A stretch of DNA of 64,000 nt from Camellia lanceoleosa (taxonomy: Eukaryota > Streptophyta > Magnoliopsida > Ericales > Theaceae). The notes under the pieces were generated by a model, which saw nothing but the letters and a program-made list of their open reading frames with translations, did not search any database and had not been told where the DNA came from. The position numbers and the translations under genes are program-made. How positions within the stretch are numbered: the first letter of the stretch is position 1; the number at the start of each line of letters is the position of its first letter. Where the stretch lies: contig CM045770.1 in assembly GCA_025200525.1 (NCBI GenBank), positions 121,497,429-121,561,428 on the forward strand. Reading direction: 5' to 3'. This document shows, in pieces, positions 44,966 through 56,425 of this stretch.

Positions 44966-46179
44966 ATGATGATAATGATGATGATAAAACATATTGCAAT
45001 ATGTGTGACTCTTGGGTTTAGTAAGATGAAAATGAGAAAGAAGAGATGAAAGATATTTTTTTTCATATATGTTGCTGTGTGTATGTATTGATGATTTTTT
45101 TTTCTAATATGTTGTTGTTGATGATGTTGATGATGAAGAAATAGATAATAGAATAGATATGTTCAAAATTTGAATAGATAATAATATTTGAACAAACTTA
45201 AATAGATAAAAGAATTAAAAAAAATTAAACAGATAAAAAATTCTACACATAAAATATTTGAACAGATCAATTTAAACAAATAAGTTTAAATTTTTTATAA
45301 AAAAAAATTCATACAGATTGATGTCAGGTTGTGGTGTGATGAGGAAAAAAGAGTCGTTTTAATAGATAAAACAGAAATAGTGAAATTTTTCAATAGAGAG
45401 AGAGAGAGAGTGAGAAATAGAGGTGGAGAGAGAAACATATAGAGAGAAAGTTCAAAAATGGTGTGACTCTGAATAGATAGAAATAATAAATTATAAAAAT
45501 TGAACAGATAAAAACAATTCAACAAATAGGCCAAAACAATTAAACAAATACATAAAAAATTTTGAACAGATAGAAAATAATTTTAACAGATACATATAAA
45601 TTTGAACATATAGTTCGCGAAAGTCAACCGATAAATTAAGGGATAAAAATTAAAAACAAAATATTCTTTAAAATATATCTACTAGACTTAATATCTTATA
45701 TCATCCTTAACTTGGACTTTTCGACAATTATATCTTCAAATAATAGGTAAAACCAGTAAATCGATCTAGTTTGGTCCAAATCGTGAATTTTGTCTAGTTT
45801 TTATTAACATAGGTTTTGATTCCTGATTTTAAATCGATCTATAAATTGTGATATATTTGTTTACTATTTTTTGAATATTTTTATATGTAAAAGTAGAATA
45901 TAGAAGTTGCTAGTAAGATTCAAACACCAATCTTGACTATGGAATCGATAAGCTCTAACTAATTAATTTTTTTTCCGAATCTTAAAAATACCGGTTTGGA
46001 CTGACAATGGCCACCCTTAACCCTAATCACAGATAGAATTCAGAAACATTATCTAATCCCATCTGGTTCATTTCCTAAGTAGTTATAATCCCCTCTTTCC
46101 AGCTTAAATTTACTTATTAATTTTTTTTAATTAGAACTATTACGAAAATAAATAAATAAAGAAAAAGAAGTCAAAACTC
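44966..46179. other. AT-rich spacer with GAT and GAACAGATA-type low-complexity repeats
   Basis: It begins with GATGATAATGATGATGAT, then about 500 bases in which degenerate TTGAACAGATAAA motifs recur (45130-45640). A GA run sits at 45395-45413. No gene is supported. Confidence 0.6.
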
Positions 46180-46310
46180 ATAAGCAATCCAGAAATTACA
46201 CCAAAAATGAGGCCAAAGTGTGTTGACAATTAAAAAATAGCGAATTTTTAAAGAAGATTGAAGTTGACCAACCCAGGATTTGCCGAGGCAACAACTATGA
46301 ATTAATGGCG
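46180..46310 (+). repeat. Dispersed repeat with a related copy at about 49850-49930
   Basis: Both contain AAGATTGAAGTTGACCAAC followed by a CAG-AT-TG variant and GAGGCAACAAC or AAGGCAACAAC, preceded by a shared TTACACCAAAA or TTGCACCAAAA block. Non-coding. Confidence 0.5.
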
Positions 46311-46754
46311 TTGTTGGTGTAATAATTAAAATTAATTAATTAATGGAGTTAAAATAAGAATATTGGACAAGAATTATCACCATGAGAAACATTAAAATTA
46401 ACATGGTTCAAGAAACTCTGCTTACATCCACTGATATATTCCATGTGTTTACACATTACTCACTATCGCTACAATAATAATGATACATCATATTTTTACA
46501 TATATGATATACACAATGATTCAGACTGAGAGGTGGTAATCTTGCTTTGTTTTAACGAGATTCAAGCTCTTCTTGGTTGAACAAACCTTCAGACCCGTTG
46601 CGACAAAACATCTCCTATTGACTTGTATCTCCCAAGACATAATAGCCTGACTGATAGTTTTATTGACTTGAACTAACGTTGCATATTAGTAATTGAATCG
46701 AACACTTCGTCACATAAAACACCCTTACACAATTGTGGGGATGTATTTTTTAGG

Positions 46755-47100
46755 ATAAACTACCAATTGGTGACAATACTTAGACTTAATTCCTATTAAA
46801 TCCTATTAAAAATAAATCTTAATAAAATTATTGCTAAAACTAATTTTTTTAACAAATTTTTGCATCGCTAAAAATTAACAATTAGTAACTTTTTTGTCAT
46901 GATTTTTATAAATTGTCACTAATACTTACAATTAGTGATTTTTTCTATAACGAATTTTTCAAATTAATTAAAAATTAATAATTTTTTTTTGTGATGATTT
47001 TTTTAAACCATCGTTAAACTTTATAATTAGTGACATTTTTTGTGACAAAATTTTCAAATTTTCGCTGAAAATTAACAATTAGTGACATTTTTTAGTAGTG
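46755..47100 (-). mobile_element. CACTA-like DNA transposon end (non-autonomous remnant)
   Basis: On the reverse strand the terminus reads CACTACTAAAAAATGTCACT, matching the CACTA class end, followed by several subterminal TGTCACTAATT repeats in both directions. It is homologous to 4258-4475 in inverted orientation. No transposase is present, and the opposite terminus is not identified. Confidence 0.5.
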
Positions 47101-47815
47101 TTTGATAAAAAATGTCATTAATTCTCGTAGGACCTATTGAACAATAAGTCTACTTATTAAGACGTGTAAGTCCCCTTATTTTTTTAATAGGACTACATGG
47201 ATCTAAGTTCTTGGCTAGATCCGGCTGAGATGCCATGTGATGTGATAATACTGGTCAAGGTTATGACATTAGTCAAACTTCAGTAAGAATATGACTCAAT
47301 GGTAGTGACTATGACTCATCGGTGGTGAATGCCCAATAAGGATGTCACTCTTGAGTTGGGTAAGACTCCTAAGTGGTGAAATCTCAATAAGGATGTGAAT
47401 CCTGATCAGTTGGGTACGAATGAGACTATTGAGAAGATCACACTCAACCCAATTAGAAAAAGTAATTTTAGATAAAGAATAATTGCTAGGCAAGTAGAGC
47501 CCTAGATAGAAAGGGAAACCTAACATGAGGCAAATAGTCCTATATAAATAACACACCCCCATGGATTGAGGTACGTATGTTCTAGTAAGATTTGTGTCAT
47601 TGAGTATTCTGTATAGAAAGAAAGTCAAGACCGGATAGGACACTAATAGTTCTCCATCTTACAGATTTTCTGTGGATTTATCTCAAGTATGGGCAACGTT
47701 TGGAATCATCGCAAGTACCAACAACGTTTTGAGATAATTCGGATGAGGTAATATTTTTAGATTTGATTGTGTGGTCAAATTTTAGCACACACAATAATCA
47801 TATATGTTGTAAAAG
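47101..47815. other. Unassigned sequence with a TATA-like box
   Basis: No gene is seen. TATATAAATA at 47541-47550, short internal repeats of AATAAGGATGTGA (around 47330-47400) and GCAACGTTTGGA or CAACGTTTTGA near the right end resemble the make-up of a retrotransposon LTR, but I could not find termini or a duplication. Confidence 0.35.
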
Positions 47816-49745
47816 AGATTATGTATCAATATCTTGGTTGTGGAGGGAAGAGGTTCAAGCGGTAGTTAAGGTAAAGAAAGAGTGTTTTAAAAAGTGATAG
47901 AATGATAGAACTGAGAAAAACCTTAAGAGCTATAGATTGGCTAATAAGGAGGTCAAAAAAGTAATGAGAGAGGCTAAGTTGAAAGCTTATGATGACCTAT
48001 ACACTAGACTAGATAGTAAAGAAGGAGAGAAGAGAGTATACAAACTTGCTAAGATACGGGAGAGGAAAACAAGAGATTTTGATCAAGTTAATTGTATCAA
48101 GAGTGAGGATTCTAAGGTATTGGTGAAGGATGAAGAGATTAAGAAAAGATGGAAGAACTATTTTGAGAAACTATTAAATGAGAAACATGGAGGTACGGCA
48201 ATAGGGAAGAAATGGCTAGTAATACGATAAACTAAAACTATAGGTTTTATCGCAGGATTAGGAACTTTGAAGTGGAGATTGCACTTAAGAAGATGAAATC
48301 AAATAAGGCTTTAGGACCCGATGATATCCCTATCGAAACTTGGAAGTGCTTGGGTAAAAAGGGGGTTACTTGATTGACTAGGTTGTTTAGCAAAATTATG
48401 TTGACTAAGAACATGCCAGATGAGTGGAGGAAGAATATTTTTGTGCCAATATATAAGAATAAAGGAGATGTCCAGATTTACAACAACTATAGAGGAATCA
48501 AGCTAATGTGCCATATAATGCAAGTGTGGGAGTGGGTGATGGAACGTCGATTGCGAGATATAACAGAGATGTCAGAGAATCAATTTGGGTTTATGTCCGG
48601 CAGGTCAACAATGGAAGCGATTTATTTTTTGAGGAGAGTAATAGAAAAGTATAGAGAAAAGAAAACAGACATTCTTATGGTGTTTATTGACCTTGAGAAA
48701 GCATATGTTAGAGTGCCCCGAGATATAATATGGTGGGTGTTAGAGAAGAAAGGGGTGACAAAATGTTACATTGATGTGATTAGGGACATGTATGAAGGGG
48801 TGGCGACCACTATTAGATCGCCTGCTGGAGAGACAAATGAATTTCCTATCACGTTGGGTTACACCAAGGATCTACCTTAAGCCCTTATCTTTCTACTTTA
48901 GTTATGGATGAGTTAACGAGAAATATTCAGGATGACATGCCATGGTGTATGCTTTTTGCAGACGATATCGTGCTAGTAGATGAGACTAGAGAATGAGTTA
49001 ATACAAAGTTGGAGATTTGGAGAAAAGCTCTTTAATCTAAAGGTTTCCGGATAAGTAGAAATAAGACAGAGTACATGGAATATAAATTTAGTAACAGTAA
49101 AATGAAATCAGAGGAGAAGTGAATATTGAGAACCAAGAATTGCCTAAGAGTGAACATTTTCATTATTTAGGGTCGATTATCACAACAATTGTGGAGATTG
49201 ATGCGGATGTGGCCCATAGGATTAAGGCGTGATGGTGTAAGTGGAGAAGTGTATCTGGGGTACTGTGCAATAAAAGAATACCCACTAGACTAAAAGGTAA
49301 GTTCTATAGAATGGCTATTAAACCAGCGATGTTGTATGAGACGGAGTGTTGGGAAACCAAGAAACAACATGTAGATAAGATGAGTGTGACTGAGATGAAG
49401 ATGCTAAGGTGAATGTGTAGCAAGACTAGACAAAACAGAATTCAGAATAAGTGTATTCAGGAATGGGTAGGAGTAGCACTGATAGAAGATAAGTTGAGAG
49501 AGAATCGATTGAGATGGTTTGGTCACATTCAACGGAAACCAACAGAGGCAGTAGTGAAGAGATGCGATGCTGTAACGGTAGAAGGGAGTGTTAGGGGACG
49601 GGGTAGGCTTAGATTAACGTTGGCTAACGTTGTAAATAGAGATATAGATCTACTTAATTTGACTAACGAAATGGCCTTTGATAGGGCCGCATGAAGAAGA
49701 ATGATTCATGCAGCCGACCTCATTTGATGGGACTTAAGACTTGGT
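47816..49745 (+). pseudogene. RTE-type LINE reverse transcriptase, 5'-truncated and broken
   Basis: The endonuclease domain is missing. Remaining blocks in order: VQAVVKVKKECFKK; VYKLAKIRERKTRDFDQVN; VEIALKKMKSNKALGPDDIP; FVPIYKNKGDVQIYNNYRGI; NQFGFMSGRSTMEAIYFLRR; FIDLEKAYVRVPRDIIWWVL; the catalytic FADDIVLVDE at about 48955; and the C-terminal LRWFGHIQRKPTEAVVKRC with GRGRLRLTLANVVNRDIDLL. The last block is characteristic of plant RTE LINEs. Stops and frameshifts occur at about 48231, 48372, 48879 and beyond. The 3' end passes into TTTGG/TTTAG repeats (49740-49765). 5' truncation is typical of target-primed reverse transcription. Confidence 0.9.
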
Positions 49746-50178
49746 TTAGTTTGGTTTGGTTTAGACTTGTTGATTTTAAATTTTAGTGACTGTCAAATAA
49801 TCTTATGCAAGCAGATTATCTTAATCCAACAACTACAATAGTCTAACTCAGAAGCAACCAAGTAATTGCACCAAAATGTAAAGATGATTGAAGTTGACCA
49901 ACTCAGTATGTGAGAAGGCAACAACAACTACGAGACTCTACAGGCAGACCCTCAACTCTTTCTCCTATCTCTCATCACTTGCCCCAAAACCAAAATCATC
50001 TTCTTTTTCTTTTTTATTTTTTCACACACATATATGTTTCGATAACCTTCTTAATAAATAGACAGAAAGTGTTGGGATATGTATGTTATATGTAAGAAAG
50101 AAGGCCAACCCTAATCAGTGTAAATTCTCCTTTTAAAAGAAATTACCAGTAGACTTAAAAATTAGATAGTTTTGGGAT

Positions 50179-50385
50179 TGATGGGGAAAAATTAATGTTT
50201 GGTTTAGTTTTTGAAATTTAATTTTGATTTTTTTTAAATATTAGTATTTTTTTTTTTTTAATATCCATACTTTGGGAAAATAATTTTTTTAGATATATCT
50301 AAAAGGTAAAATATATATGAAAAATCTGAAAAAGTTCATTAAAAACAAAAAACTACTTACATGTGCTTAATTTTTTTTTTTTTAG
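50179..50385 (+). repeat. Dispersed repeat, copy of 1069-1290
   Basis: Same order of landmarks as the left copy, in the same orientation about 49 kb away, with numerous indels in A/T runs. Confidence 0.55.
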
Positions 50386-50428
50386 TGAATATTTTTTTTT
50401 TGAATTTTTTTACAAATATTTGCTATGG

Positions 50429-50566
50429 TTTTTTCTAAAATTTTTCGTAAATATTTTTCTTTTTATATGCATCTAAAATTTAAAAAAAAAAAAAAACAAA
50501 ATTTCAAAAAATTTCAAAAATAAAATAAAATAAAAGAAAAATATTTACGAAAAATTTTAGAAAAAA
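50429..50566. repeat. Foldback with 37-38 bp arms
   Basis: The left arm (50429-50466) contains CTAAAATTTTTCGTAAATAT. The right arm (50530-50566) is its reverse complement with a single one-base indel. The 63-base loop is A/T only. It could be a small MITE or simply a palindromic low-complexity tract. Confidence 0.75.
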
Positions 50567-51310
50567 TTTCAGAAAATTTCAAAAATAAAATATAATAAAA
50601 GAGGAAACAAAAATCTCTCAAAAACAGTAACTTGGTAGCATTTGGGACATAGATTCTTTAAGCGCTCGAAATATTTTTGGAGTATAATAAAACCCGTTTC
50701 TTGATCTAGAGTTGCTCTCTTCATTACCATTATCGTCTATATTTGTTCATATTTCATTTACTATGGGGGCTATAATGATAATCCAAACGTTAATATGCAA
50801 TTGCAAAATTATCATATTGCTCTGTAATTTTTTCTCATGTCATTCTATAATACACTCTTTTTGTTGTGTATGCAAATTATGACATTTGTGATGTTGATAT
50901 TACAAAGGTCATAACTAAATCATTTTCAATCATAATAAAAATAAAATAAAATAAGCCATAACCAAACACCAATCAGACCAGATTTATTTGATTCCATAGG
51001 ATGAGGGGGATTAATAGTATGGAGGGATTAAGTGAGAAGATTGTTAGTGTCGTGGTATTAGATTGGAGATTTATGATAAAGAGTGTTTGTTTATGATTAA
51101 TAATACTATACATAACTATTTTTTTTTTTAATTTTTAGTAATTTTATAATATTATAATTTATTTTTTGGATCTCAAAAATATAAATTTTGCTTAAAAATC
51201 ATTTAAAAATTCACTAATCTCGTTACTCAATTTCTAATCCCAACTCCTCCATGGGATTGGTAGTCCTACCAATGGAGGGGATTACTAGTTTAAGGGGATA
51301 GTTAACCCCC

Positions 51311-54300
51311 TGTAACAAGCCCGCAAGGGATCTCGGCTACAGTTCGGACTCAATTTTGTGTTTGTTGCGGTTCGTAATCTGAACCAAAGAGTCCAACTCT
51401 GGCAAATCGTTTTGAAGAAAAAAACAGATTTTTTGAAAAAGTAGTGCCAAACATGGACTGCTTTGCCAGATACAGAGTCGCCACCTAAATATTTTTTAAT
51501 ATGGGAAATTTAGGAAACCCTGACTCAGTGCCGAAGGCCACGTGTCCGTCATCACCAAAGTTGTCTTGGCTCGGGAGCTTGGGTACGATCGGGGAAGGTT
51601 AGCTATGAGCACTCCCTTTTCGCCCGGTCCGAAGACCGGCCTCTACTAACCCTGATATCCGATTTTAAAAACGTTATGTGCTCTTATTCTAGTTATTAGC
51701 CTAGAATTACTATGTTATGCACACAGCAAACAAGTATAGACTAGATCGCCTAATTTGGAAATAAGTATTGCATATCCGTTTGTTTTGAAAACAGTTTTGG
51801 AATTTGCTACTCGCAAGTAGGCTAAAACACGGATTTCAACGAGTTTTTCCAACTCAAGCAATCCAACCTCCACCCACAGGCATTCAAACGGTTTATCTCA
51901 TATAAGCATTTAGCCACATGGTAATCATACTGTCATGTTAACATTCACACGCATGCGATATGCTAAAGCATAAATACTTACATCGTACTCCGTGCCAAAA
52001 CAATAAACCAGTTAGCAAACATGCATGTCCTAGTTCATGTTAAGTGACTAATGCATCGCATACAGAATGTGATTAGGATAGGCTCGGCTAACCCTAAAAT
52101 GACATGTGAAATGCAATCATTCGGTGCACGTATTCAAGTTAGATTTGAAAATACAATGCGGTTTGTATGATGTACCGAGCCCGGTGCATGTTAACAAATG
52201 CATGGATGCACGCATGCATTGCATAAGGTATGCTGAAATAAACGTGTCCTAATCTACCATCGTAAGCAGGTAAGTAAAAGGGAGAAAGAAGTGGGGGTTA
52301 GAAGACATGCACACACGCACCCACACTTATTACAAATTCGCCCTCGCTCGGAGGAACCAAAAGAATAATACAAATTAATTAACTACGCATGCTATTTAAA
52401 TATTACAAATTAATTAAATTAACAAATTAATTAATCTAAGAAAAACAGTAAACCACCTCGGGGCGAGGGCTCAATGCATGCGCGCTCGGATTCCGCTTAG
52501 AATTGCATTGCCATGCCTAGCCTGCTTCTGTTTTCCCTGCTTTGCTCCTCTGGAAACTGCCAAAGTCTCAGAAATGCCTCTCAGGACACTGGGGGATACC
52601 ATCGGCTAGGTAGAAAGACTACCGGCAGTGAATTTGTGGTCGTCGGCACAAAATGAATCCACCGACCATTGATTGACTGCCGGTCGGCACTAAATACTGC
52701 CGGCCGGCAATGAATTCCTGCAGAGCCTGCAACTCACAGCAGCAGAGGACAGAATCTTGCATGGCAGCTCAATTCAAGCAATGTATGCACCAAACACATT
52801 CCTTATCATGTTTGTGACTCAAAGTAGGATGTGCCTCGATTCTCGGACCACCAATCACGCATTTCCATGCATGATGGCCCAAAGAATCAAGTGTGCACTT
52901 TCAATTTCAAATGCAAGCAAACCATGTAATCACACAAGGAAGCCTCAACCTCTGTTACACTCACTTCAAGAGGCCAAGCATGCACAATGCAATGCAATCC
53001 TAGACATGTTGGCTAACATGCGATATGGACAATGCAAGACACTTATACAAACATACAAGCAAGCATGCAAGGCAAGCATGCAAACCAAATAAAAGAGGTA
53101 CTTAAACATGAATTAGGCAACTCCAAATAGGCCCAAAATCAGTAGCCAGAGAGCCCAAAAATGAAGGCTAAAATGCACACACACATGCAAGCGCTCATAG
53201 TCCAATACTTAAAGCATAATGGGGCAACTTTTAAACACATTTAAAAGGGCTCAAATATGAACAATTAGCATGCAAGTTAAGCTCTGAAATCATGTTAGAA
53301 GAGGTGCCAAACCAACTCAAACAAGACAAACAAAAGCATACAAATGGCCTAAGTATTTAAGGCAAGCCAAAAGGCATTGAACTACACTTGACAAGACCTA
53401 ACATGGCAAGAATTAAGCAACTAAAATTAGAGCTTTAGCACACAAAATCAAGCCCAAAGGACCACTTAGATGGCATCTAAGTGGCTCAAATTCAAAATGG
53501 TCAAGACATAGGGCATACAACACATGCTCTCAAAGCAACAAAGAGGCAACTAAGGAAAACATATGAGCATGTCAAAGGGACTGAAATTACATGTTGGATG
53601 GTTCCAAACCACCAAAATGATGCAATCAACACATGCTACACATTCACATACTTGAGGCATACAAGCCCAACAAGCCACAAATGCAAATGAGCTATACTAA
53701 GCATGTCAAAATCGACCCAAACAACTATGGACAAACCTAAAACATGGCAAAATAAGCACAAAACATTCACAAGTCTAAGCCTAAAACATGCTCAAACAAA
53801 GGCTAACAACCTAAGGCATGTTAAGGGATCAAGGAGGCATTGCATGGCAACTATACTAAACATGCATGGAGTACCAAAAACAACTTAATAAAAAGTTATA
53901 ACATGGCAATATAAGCATAAAATACAGCCATGGCATGCTCAACACACACTTGAACAAAGACTTCCTTAAGAGACCAAAAATGGTCCCTTTCAAGGACAAC
54001 AAGGAGAGGGGGTGGCCCTCCCCTTTTGGAGACTTCAAGGCACCATCTCCACCACTGAAATCCCTCAAGATTTCAGTGGTGAAGAGGCCCAAACACCAAA
54101 CTCTCGAAACTTGCACAAAATAGCACAAAATGAGGGCCTTTCAAGGCCTAAGGGTGGTCAAACACACCCAAACCACAAAACACTCTTAACAAACGATCAA
54201 GAGGACCTAAAAATAGAACTTTTTTGTATTATACACTAAGCACAAAAACAGCTCTAAGATAGGTAGAAATAGGATGCAAAAATGGGGTAAAAAGGACTAC

Positions 54301-55056
54301 TTTCTTACCCTTGTCGACCTTCTTCACAAAGGGTACTCTTGTTGCCTCCTTAAGCTCCAATCCAGTCAAAAATATCAAGAACAAGCCCTTAGAACCTCAG
54401 TAGCCCAAGGAGGGTGAAGCACTAGGTGCTTGTGTGCAATAGTATGAACTAAAACACACACAAAAGTAATATAGAGATAGGATATGTATTGAACCCTAAC
54501 CCTAAAACCAGAGCTTCCTCTGTATTTTTTAATCAAAGAGCTCTAATTTTTCTAACCCTTGAGCAAGGGAGAGAGGGCCTCCTCTTATAGAGGAGGCAAT
54601 CTTGTAATGCTTAGCAAGTAAGCAAACAAGAGGGGCATCCTTCCATACACGTGTATGGACGGGAAGAAAATGCCATCCAGCTGTCCTAAAATATCTACAA
54701 AAGCAGATGAACAGTAGTCGGCTGGCCAAAAATGTCATTTTGACAAAAATATTTGCCCGACCAAACAACAAAGAGTGCCGGCAATATATATTGCAGTGGC
54801 AACAAAACTAACCGGTGGCCTCTAGCTAGTCTTGGGTGGTGTGTGGGGATGCCTCACAAGGCATTCCCTACCCCTCTAGGCAAAACACACAAGTGTTTGG
54901 TGCAAAACCCGGACACAAAGCAGTCGAGTTCGGAGATCTGAGGCAAAGGCGTGAGCGAGAACTCAGAACTCCAAACAAACACAAACATGGATAATCACCG
55001 AGTGTTCAAGTGGTGACGTCCAAGTCTTGAGGACGGTCAAAAATGGGGTGTCTACA
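51311..55056 (-). mobile_element. Element E 3' LTR, 3746 bp
   Basis: Reads TGTAGACACCCC...GGGCTTGTTACA on the element strand. The left half aligns closely with 62050-64000. It contains CACGTG/CGTCA (51539-51551), the paired motifs at 51390-51406 and 51454-51470, GCCGGCCGGC-type clusters near 52660-52720 and a conserved but antisense 111-codon ORF (52757-53092). Confidence 0.92.
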
Positions 55057-55071
55057 GTTGCCCCTCTTTGA
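55057..55071 (-). other. Polypurine tract of E
   Basis: Reverse strand TCAAAGAGGGGCAAC immediately before the 3' LTR start TGTAGACACC. An AAAGAGGGGCA-TGTAGACAC join is typical of Tat elements. Confidence 0.92.
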
Positions 55072-55189
55072 CAGAACTCAAAAGTCATAACAATGACGGG
55101 AGTGAGTGTCAAAGACTAGAGACGACCCATTTTTGATAAGGCCGAAGACTTGGACAAACAAACAAGATATAGATAGACAAATGGTTGTG

Positions 55190-55250
55190 CCCGCAGGCTG
55201 CCTACGTATCCCTTTGCAAGGAATCAAACCAGCGTAGTTCGAGGGCAGGA
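55190..55250. repeat. GCCTACGTATC...GTAGTTCG module, distal copy
   Basis: CTGCCTACGTATCC, then about 15 variable bases, then GAATCAAACC and CGTAGTTCG. A second copy is at about 58408-58465. The two outer parts are partial inverted repeats of each other. Confidence 0.75.
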
Positions 55251-55479
55251 TGCGAAGTGATGCACAATGCAAGTGCATAACTTATGATCATGTAAAGGAT
55301 GCTGTGATGAAGCAATTATGCAAAATAAATGCAACATTTTAAGCGAATGCTATGCAAGCAAGTAAACATGAACCAAACTACATCTCATGTAGAAAGGATG
55401 TAAGAAAATTATGCAATTCTCACGGCGTCTTGCGCGGAGAAGGCTAAAAGTGACTACCGAGAATACCCGGAGTCTCAAG

Positions 55480-56425
55480 TACAACATCTCTCGGCGTATC
55501 GTACACAGGAGAGGAAAGAGTAACACTTCTCAGCGTAGTACACGCGAGAGAAGAAAGATAAAATTTCTCAGCGTAGTACACGCAAGAGAAGAAGGATAAA
55601 ATTTCTCGGTAGTACCGCAAGAGAAGAAGGATAAAATTTCTCGGTAGTACCAAGAAGAAGGAAAGGCAAAGAGAAACCTCATCGGTAGTAGTACGCCCGA
55701 GAGAGGAAGAGAAAAGCCTCTCGGTAGTAGTACGCCGAGAGGAAAGGGAAAAAGTGAAAAGAAACCTCTCAGCGTAGTACACGCGAGAGAGGAAAGAGGA
55801 AAGCAAAAAGAAACCTCTCAGCGTAGTACACGCGAGAGAGGAAAGAGGAAAGCAAAAAGAAACCTCTCGGTAGTACGCGAGGAAAGAAGGAAAACAAAAG
55901 AAACCTCTCGGTAGTACACGCGAGGAAGAGGAAAGCAAAAGAAACCTCTCGGTAGTACACGCGAGAAAGGAAAGAAAAGCCTCTCGGTAGTACACGCGAG
56001 AGGAAAGGAAGCGAAAAGAAACCTCTCGGTAGTACCGCGAGAGGAAAGAGGAAAAGCGAAAGAAACCTCGGTAGTAGTACACGCGAGAGAGGAAAGAGGA
56101 AAGCAAAAAGAAACCTCTCAGCGTAGTACACGCGAGAGAGGAAAGAGGAAAGCAAAAAGAAACCTCTCAGCGTAGTACACGCGAGAGAGGAAAGAGAAAA
56201 AGCGAAAAGAAACCTCTCAGCGTAGTACACGTGAGAGAGGAAAGAGGAAAAGCGAAAAGAAACCTCTCAGCGTAGTACACGCGAGAGAGGAAAGAGGAAA
56301 GCAAAAGGAAACCTCTCAGCGTAGTACATGTGAGAGAGGAAAAAGAAAAGCCTCTCAGCATGGTACACACGAGAGAGGAAAGAAAAAAGCCTCTCAGCGT
56401 GGTACACGCGAGAGAGGAAAGAACA
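55480..56425. repeat. Hairpin-forming minisatellite in E's 3' UTR, about 22 units
   Basis: The commonest unit is 49 bp and starts CCTCTCAGCGTAGTACACGC, followed by GAGAGAGG and an AG-rich spacer; shorter 38-45 bp variants occur. In each unit CCTCTC pairs with GAGAGG and GCGT with ACGC around AGTAC, so each can form a hairpin. The reverse-strand ORFs of up to 220 codons across it (FLSRVYYAERFL repeats) follow from the repeat and are not supported as genes. Confidence 0.93.

Larger units (their letters stand above)
49766..51310. other. AT-rich spacer, no supported gene
   Basis: It contains the dispersed repeats and the foldback listed separately. Near its right end a short palindrome TTGGTAG-TC-CTACCAA (about 51258-51273) lies within GGGGATTA-type repeats that may be a decayed MITE. 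Element E begins directly after CCCCC at 51310. Confidence 0.55.

Noticed and set aside
47101..47815. Possible solo LTR of a copia element with a TATA box at 47541
   Set aside because: No TG/CA termini, target duplication or PBS could be fixed.
52757..53092. 111-codon plus-strand ORF, also present at 63459-63794 with only two visible amino-acid changes
   Set aside because: It lies inside both LTRs of element E, antisense to it. The copies are alike because the LTRs are young, and the composition follows GCATGCAA-type repeats. No family resemblance.
55444..56230. Reverse-strand ORFs of 220 and 153 codons with FLSRVYY repeats
   Set aside because: They are read-outs of the hairpin minisatellite; unit-length changes shift the frame and no start context or family supports them.
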